Source: Actinomycetes bacterium (GTDB taxonomy: Bacteria > Actinomycetota > Acidimicrobiia > Acidimicrobiales > RAAP-2). From it: a DNA stretch of 9,465 nt. Both the position numbers and the translations under genes were made by a program. This document shows positions 6,108-9,465 of this stretch, piece by piece. The first letter of the stretch is position 1. The number at the start of each line of letters is the position of its first letter. The stretch spans positions 1 to 9,465 of the forward strand of contig JAJZMN010000234.1 in the NCBI GenBank assembly GCA_021850345.1. Direction: 5' to 3'. Below the pieces are notes generated by a model that did no database searches, was not told where the DNA came from, and saw only the letters and a list, made by a program, of their open reading frames with translations.

Positions 6108-7748
6108 TCAGGCCCCGGTGCCGATGCCGCCGACGATGTCATCGACGGTGGCAATGGCGGCCAGTGAGCCGACGAAGTCGGCGTCTCCGAAGGAGAACAC
6201 CCCGCCGTCGGCACCCACGAGCCAGTAGCCGGCTGTGTTCGCGGTGGGGACGAGGTCGACGACCGGTCGGTTCGGTGCGACCCCCACTTTCGGCAGTGAG
6301 CCGAAGCTCTTCGCGCTCCCGAACCCTTCGACGGCGCCGTCGGCGGTGACCGTCCAGTACCCGCCGCCTATGTGAGCGGGCGCGATGCCGGTGACGGGTG
6401 ACCCGCCCGTGGCGACTGTCCCGAGGTGTGCAGCTGCCCCGAAGGCGTAGACCTCTCCGCTCGAAGCGACGAGCCAATAGCCGTTCGAGCTGGCTGTGAC
6501 GGCCATGCCGACGACATCGTCCACCCGCACGCCGTCGCCCGGCAGCGAGCCGAGATAGGGGGCGTCACCGAAAGCGAACACCCCGCCGTCCGCGCCGACG
6601 AGGTAGTAGCCGTGCTCGTCCGCCATCGCCACGATGCCGACGACCGGCGCGCGCGGTACCACGTGGATGCCAGGCAGCGACCCGTAGTATCCCCCACCCA
6701 TGCCGGCAGGATCGAAGGCGAACACGTCGCCCGCGGCGCTCGCGACGTCGTAGCCAGTTGCCGGGGAGGTCGTAGCCGGCGGTGTCGGCGTCCCGGCGCC
6801 AGGGGCGCCGTAGTAGATCTGGACTTCCCTTGTTGCTGTCGGTTGCACTGTGCCCGGGTACGCGATCACCTCGCGTTGCTCGTTCACCATGTCGACCGGC
6901 CGGAGCACGGCAGCGGCCGGGTCCGTCTCGACAGTCTGCATGTCGGTGAAGCGGACGGAGTGGAAGTCCGCCAATGTCTCGATGCGTGTGCGCACGGTCG
7001 GCGCTTCGACGATCCACTCGGCAGTTGTCGTTGTCCCGTGGTACGCAAATGTGCCCGAGGCTGTCCATCCTTGGGTGACGTCGTCGATGTCGATGCGCCA
7101 CAAGCCGGGGCGGACCTGGGCGACCGACGCATGCATCTGGTCACCGGCCGCCACCTGCATCGGGCGCCCTGTCGACGGGTCGACCACGGTGACGGCGGGG
7201 CCGGGCAGGATCTCGTACCAGACGCTGTCGGTGGTCCGCCCGCCGTCAGTCGCCTGGTCCGTCCCCGTCTGGATGAGACCGCTCGCACTCCGCGAGCCAC
7301 CCCCGACACCGATCCACTCGGCCGAGTCACGGGAGGTCGCCGACGCCAGGACTGTCGGCACCACCCACGTGCCGCTGACCGCGCGAACGGTCGATCCCGT
7401 CGAGAGCTCGCCCGCCCAGTTCAAGGTGTCGAACGGCTCGGTCGTCGTCGCGGCGTGACGTCGCTGGCTGTTCGCCGGTGGTGTGCGGACCCAGCGCGCC
7501 GGGTCGGGGCCGCGCGCCGGACGCACCGTAGCTGCCGGACTGACAGGCGGCGCCGTGCCGAGCGTGACGTGGAGCGGTCGGCTGTCGCGTGCGGCGCCGG
7601 CGACCTGCGCGCCAACGACGACTCCCGTGCCCACCGAGAGCGCCACACACAGCCCGAGGACCAGCGCGCACGTCGAGGGCACCTTGGGGTCGTCAGAGAT
7701 CCTGGACGTCTTGGAGGTACGACTCGGGAGCCGCCAGGCCCACGGCAT
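6108..7748 (-). CDS. Secreted G1-family (eqolisin) glutamic peptidase fused to a C-terminal GYWLV-repeat propeller
   Basis: 546 residues from ATG 7746-7748. A hydrophobic stretch (about 27-52, CALVLGLCVALSVGTGVVVGAQVAGA) looks like a signal peptide with possible cleavage after AGA. The G1 peptidase domain spans about 106-313: LNWAGELSTGSTVRAVSGTWVVPTV, AEWIGVGG, GLIQTGTDQ, ADFHSVRFTD. By alignment with scytalidoglutamic peptidase (Gln53 in LQTG, Glu136 in AEFIIED), the catalytic pair is Gln160 in LIQTG and Glu248 in AEWIVEAP; both are present. These enzymes cut proteins, usually at acidic pH, outside the cell. A Thr/Pro linker (about 314-332) leads to five GYWLV repeats (333-546), the same family as in the CHAP protein at the left edge. 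The start is uncertain: GTG 7775 and TTG 7793 are in frame, and TACGGT (7785-7790) could be a -10 box. It follows lysA on the same strand but is separated from it by a hairpin. Confidence 0.88.
   Translation of the reverse strand: MPWAWRLPSRTSKTSRISDDPKVPSTCALVLGLCVALSVGTGVVVGAQVAGAARDSRPLHVTLGTAPPVSPAATVRPARGPDPARWVRTPPANSQRRHAATTTEPFDTLNWAGELSTGSTVRAVSGTWVVPTVLASATSRDSAEWIGVGGGSRSASGLIQTGTDQATDGGRTTDSVWYEILPGPAVTVVDPSTGRPMQVAAGDQMHASVAQVRPGLWRIDIDDVTQGWTASGTFAYHGTTTTAEWIVEAPTVRTRIETLADFHSVRFTDMQTVETDPAAAVLRPVDMVNEQREVIAYPGTVQPTATREVQIYYGAPGAGTPTPPATTSPATGYDVASAAGDVFAFDPAGMGGGYYGSLPGIHVVPRAPVVGIVAMADEHGYYLVGADGGVFAFGDAPYLGSLPGDGVRVDDVVGMAVTASSNGYWLVASSGEVYAFGAAAHLGTVATGGSPVTGIAPAHIGGGYWTVTADGAVEGFGSAKSFGSLPKVGVAPNRPVVDLVPTANTAGYWLVGADGGVFSFGDADFVGSLAAIATVDDIVGGIGTGA
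6111..6755 (-). repeat. Five GYWLV-type protein repeats, probable five-bladed beta-propeller
   Basis: Reading the minus strand, five units share the pattern GYxLVxxDGxVFxFGxAxxxGSL with about 40-45 residues spacing: GYDVASAAGDVFAFD, GYYLVGADGGVFAFGD, GYWLVASSGEVYAFGA, GYWTVTADGAVEGFGS and GYWLVGADGGVFSFGD. The array begins in mid-repeat, without the PVVGIVA half, and ends with the orphan half VDDIVGGIGTG. This is the arrangement expected when the C-terminal strand completes the first blade. The fold is inferred from the pattern; no structure was computed. Confidence 0.75.
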
Positions 7749-7803
7749 CCCCGTTGCACGTCGGACATGCCGCACTGCCCGGACACCGTACAACGTCGGT
7801 TCA

Positions 7804-7825
7804 TCGGCCGCGCTGGAGCGGCCGA
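7804..7825 (-). terminator. Hairpin downstream of lysA, probable terminator
   Basis: TCGGCCGC (7804-7811) and GCGGCCGA (7818-7825) are exact reverse complements around a six-base loop. On the minus strand the hairpin begins five bases after the lysA stop. No T tract follows, which is common for GC-rich actinobacterial terminators. It lies upstream of the G1 peptidase gene and would separate its transcription from that of lysA. Confidence 0.5.
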
Positions 7826-7830
7826 GCCCG

Positions 7831-9165
7831 CTACGTGTCCAGCCTAAGCAGGTCCTCGATCGTCTCGCGGCGCACGACGACGTCGGCCGTACCGTCGCGC
7901 ACGAACGCGACGGCAGGGCGTGGCACCTTGTTGTAGTTGGAGGCCATCGCGTAGCCGTACGCGCCGGTCACCGGCGTCGCGAGCACGTCGCCGACGGCGG
8001 TGTCGGCGGGCACGTTCGCTTCGTCGACCACGACATCGCCCGCCTCGCAGTGCTTGCCGACCACCCGTACACGACGCGGCCGTGGCGACGCGACCTCTCG
8101 AGGCAGGAAGGCCTCGTACCCGCTCCCATAGAGGACCGGGCGCGGGTTGTCGCTCATGCCGCCGTCAACCGCCACGTAGGTGCGGATGCCGGGGAGCTCC
8201 TTCACGGTGCCGATTCGATACAGCGTGATACCGGCGGTCGCCACTATGGATCGACCCGGCTCCGCGGTGATGCGCGTCGCGGGGTCGACCCCCGCTCGAT
8301 GGCAGGCATGCCGCGTGGCGTCGGCCCATGCCTGCTGGCTGGGTGCGCGCTCGTCGTTCACGTAGGCGACACCCAGCCCACCGCCGACGACCAATTCGGG
8401 CAGACAGAGCTCCGCGGCGAAAGCCCCGAGGGTCGCGGCGGCTTCCTCGAAGTGCGCCACGTCGAAGACCTGACTCCCAATGTGCGCGTGGAGGCCCACG
8501 AGCTGCACGCCGGGGAGCAGCTCGAGCGCGGCGACCGCCTTGGACGCCGCGCCCGATGCGACCGAGAAACCGAACTTCGTGTCCTCTTGGCCGGTTCGCA
8601 CGAATTCGTGGGTGTGCACTTCGACGCCCGGGGTCACGCGGGCGAGCACCTTCGGACGTTCGCCTCCAAGGGCGCCAGGTGATACGTCGGTGAGGCGCCC
8701 GATCCGCTCGATCTCGTCGAACGAGTCGACGACGATGCGGCCCACTCCCGCCGACAGGGCGGCAGCGAGCTCCTCGTCGGACTTGTTGTTGCCGTGCAGG
8801 ACGAGGCGCGACGCCGGTACCCCTGCCGCGAGCGCGACCCCGAGCTCGCCCGCCGTCGACACATCGAGGCACATGCCCTCTTCGTGCGCGAGGCGTGCCA
8901 TCGCCTTGCACAGGAACGCCTTGGTGGCATATGCGACGCCGTCGCCCCATGCCGAGACCGCATCACGGCAGCGCGCACGCAGCTCCGCCTCGTCGTAGAC
9001 GAACAGGGGGGTGCCGAGCTCGTCCGCGAGCGAGACCAGGTCAACGCCCCCTATCAGTAGCTGGCCGTCGTCACCGACGGTCGCGGTGCTTGGGAGAAGG
9101 TGAGCAGCAAGGGGGCTCCCAGATGCGGCGGGCGTCACTGTCGTGTTGCGCTCTCCGATCGACAT
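7831..9165 (-). CDS. lysA: Diaminopimelate decarboxylase
   Basis: PLP enzyme of the alanine-racemase/group IV decarboxylase fold; it converts meso-diaminopimelate to L-lysine, the last step of lysine synthesis, and so draws on the pool used for peptidoglycan. 444 residues, close to the mycobacterial enzyme. Landmarks: PLP lysine Lys82 in YATKAFLC; LHGNNKSDEEL (123-133); HTHEFVRTGQEDTKFGFSV (184-202); LHAHIGSQ (225-232); the phosphate-binding GGGLG (261-265); AEPGRS (301-306); VDGGMSDN (333-340); the active-site Cys373 in GKHCEAGD from the partner subunit; and GAYGYAMASNYN (401-412). The start is ATG 9163-9165. The open frame continues upstream to 9366, but those codons read through the antisense of the tRNA gene and are not conserved LysA sequence. 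No ribosome binding site precedes this ATG; a TAACCT box eight bases upstream suggests a leaderless mRNA. Confidence 0.97.
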   Translation of the reverse strand: MSIGERNTTVTPAASGSPLAAHLLPSTATVGDDGQLLIGGVDLVSLADELGTPLFVYDEAELRARCRDAVSAWGDGVAYATKAFLCKAMARLAHEEGMCLDVSTAGELGVALAAGVPASRLVLHGNNKSDEELAAALSAGVGRIVVDSFDEIERIGRLTDVSPGALGGERPKVLARVTPGVEVHTHEFVRTGQEDTKFGFSVASGAASKAVAALELLPGVQLVGLHAHIGSQVFDVAHFEEAAATLGAFAAELCLPELVVGGGLGVAYVNDERAPSQQAWADATRHACHRAGVDPATRITAEPGRSIVATAGITLYRIGTVKELPGIRTYVAVDGGMSDNPRPVLYGSGYEAFLPREVASPRPRRVRVVGKHCEAGDVVVDEANVPADTAVGDVLATPVTGAYGYAMASNYNKVPRPAVAFVRDGTADVVVRRETIEDLLRLDT

Positions 9166-9173
9166 GGAGGGGC

Positions 9174-9179
9174 AGGTTA
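9174..9179 (-). promoter_or_regulatory. Candidate -10 box for leaderless lysA transcription
   Basis: On the minus strand TAACCT (TANNNT) ends eight bases before the A of the lysA ATG, so transcription would start at or within a base or two of the start codon. The intervening bases are CCCCTCC-type and cannot act as a ribosome binding site. I see no -35 element at the usual spacing. Confidence 0.35.
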
Positions 9180-9265
9180 TGTCAGTGCGCAGGCAGCAGG
9201 AGCGCCAGCGACCGATGACGGCAGGGACACTCCGGCCTCGCGGGGCTGACCGCGGCGCGGGTCGA

Positions 9266-9289
9266 CCGGCCGGGGTGGCCGCCGGCCGG
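9266..9289. repeat. Paired CCGGCCGG palindromes in the lysA/tRNA-Arg divergent region
   Basis: CCGGCCGG occurs at 9266-9273 and again at 9282-9289 with eight bases between. Each copy is self-complementary and the two can also pair with each other as a hairpin. It lies just upstream of the candidate tRNA -10 box. It could be an operator, but such runs also occur by chance in DNA of this GC content. Confidence 0.3.
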
Positions 9290-9291
9290 GC

Positions 9292-9297
9292 TACGAT
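9292..9297 (+). promoter_or_regulatory. Candidate -10 box for the tRNA-Arg gene
   Basis: TACGAT fits TANNNT and is the best -10-like hexamer in this GC-rich stretch. It lies 42 bases before the mature 5' end of the tRNA, which would leave a leader of about 35 bases for RNase P to remove. No clear -35 hexamer is seen. Confidence 0.3.
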
Positions 9298-9339
9298 CGG
9301 TCCTTGCCACGGGCGTCGGTGCGGCGCTTCGCGTGGCGA

Positions 9340-9411
9340 GCCCCCGTAGCTCAGTGGATAGAGCACCGGCCTCCGGAGCCGGGAGCGCAGGTTCGAGTCC
9401 TGCCGGGGGCG
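9340..9411 (+). tRNA. tRNA-Arg, anticodon CCG
   Basis: A full cloverleaf can be drawn by hand. The acceptor stem is GCCCCCG (9340-9346) with CGGGGGC (9404-9410). The D arm is GCTC/GAGC with loop AGTGGATA. The anticodon stem is CCGGC/GCCGG with loop CTCCGGA, giving anticodon CCG (9373-9375) that reads the CGG arginine codon. The variable loop has four bases, and the T arm is GCAGG/CCTGC with loop TTCGAGT. All stems pair perfectly. The discriminator base is G (9411). The following bases are CCG, so the 3' CCA is not encoded and must be added. The D-loop A20 expected for ArgRS recognition is present (GGATA). It lies divergent to lysA, about 6 kb from argS. Confidence 0.97.
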
Positions 9412-9465
9412 CCGATCGCGTGACCAGCAGCTTCACAGCACCTGCCCGTCCAGGGCGCGAACCCG
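9412..9465. other. Window end after tRNA-Arg; nothing identified
   Basis: 54 bases with no recognisable gene start, terminator hairpin or repeat of part of the tRNA that would mark an integration site. Confidence 0.6.

Noticed and set aside
6426..7847. Plus-strand frame of 473 codons opposite the G1 peptidase
   Set aside because: Arg-rich antisense shadow; the minus strand carries an intact signal peptide, catalytic motifs and repeats.
9166..9366. Upstream extension of lysA to a start at 9366
   Set aside because: The extra codons read through the antisense of the tRNA and a non-conserved intergenic region; LysA homologues begin near the 9165 start.
9182..9436. Minus-strand frame with PAGLEPALPAPEAGALSTELRG across the tRNA
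   Set aside because: It is the antisense translation of the tRNA-Arg gene, a well-known source of false protein predictions.

Overview
The window is high-GC, densely coded bacterial DNA, most likely from an actinobacterium of the class Acidimicrobiia. Three things point there. The secreted proteins carry tandem repeats of about 42 residues with a GYWLV..DGGIF.FGDA core, which I associate with that group. ArgS and LysA look actinobacterial. Exported proteins have Thr/Ala-rich low-complexity tails. This placement is inference from protein style, not from a marker gene.

Left part (1-3329, all + strand): the 3' portion of a gene for a secreted protein with GYWLV repeats ending in a CHAP-type cysteine peptidase/amidase domain (1-1110, 5' end outside the window). 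Next come a small FmdB-type zinc-ribbon protein (1182-1418) and arginyl-tRNA synthetase argS (1557-3329). Within the first gene a 126-bp (42-codon) unit is duplicated in tandem without a single mismatch.

Middle (3330-7748), an accessory stretch between argS and lysA: a possibly structured leader and a membrane-anchored L,D-transpeptidase with an Ig-like domain and a peptidoglycan-binding domain (3537-4874). Then a decayed aldehyde dehydrogenase remnant on the - strand (4949-5365), and a HAD-superfamily type II haloacid dehalogenase-like gene on the + strand broken by a one-base frameshift near 5966-5969. Last, on the - strand, is a secreted G1-family (eqolisin) glutamic peptidase fused to five GYWLV repeats (6108-7748). 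The fusion looks like a complete five-bladed beta-propeller with its last blade closed by the C-terminus.

Right part: lysA (diaminopimelate decarboxylase, - strand, 7831-9165), followed downstream by a hairpin that may be its terminator. After a 174-bp divergent intergenic region comes tRNA-Arg(CCG) on the + strand (9340-9411). The last 54 bases hold nothing I can identify.

Functional theme: cell-envelope work dominates (CHAP hydrolase, L,D-transpeptidase, secreted G1 peptidase, and LysA, which consumes meso-DAP). ArgS and tRNA-Arg(CCG) form an arginine-charging pair in the same neighbourhood. argS and lysA, often adjacent and co-directional in Actinobacteria, are here convergent and separated by about 4.5 kb holding two broken genes. 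The segment therefore looks like a site of rearrangement or insertion and decay. I saw no CRISPR array, insertion sequence, transposase or integrase.
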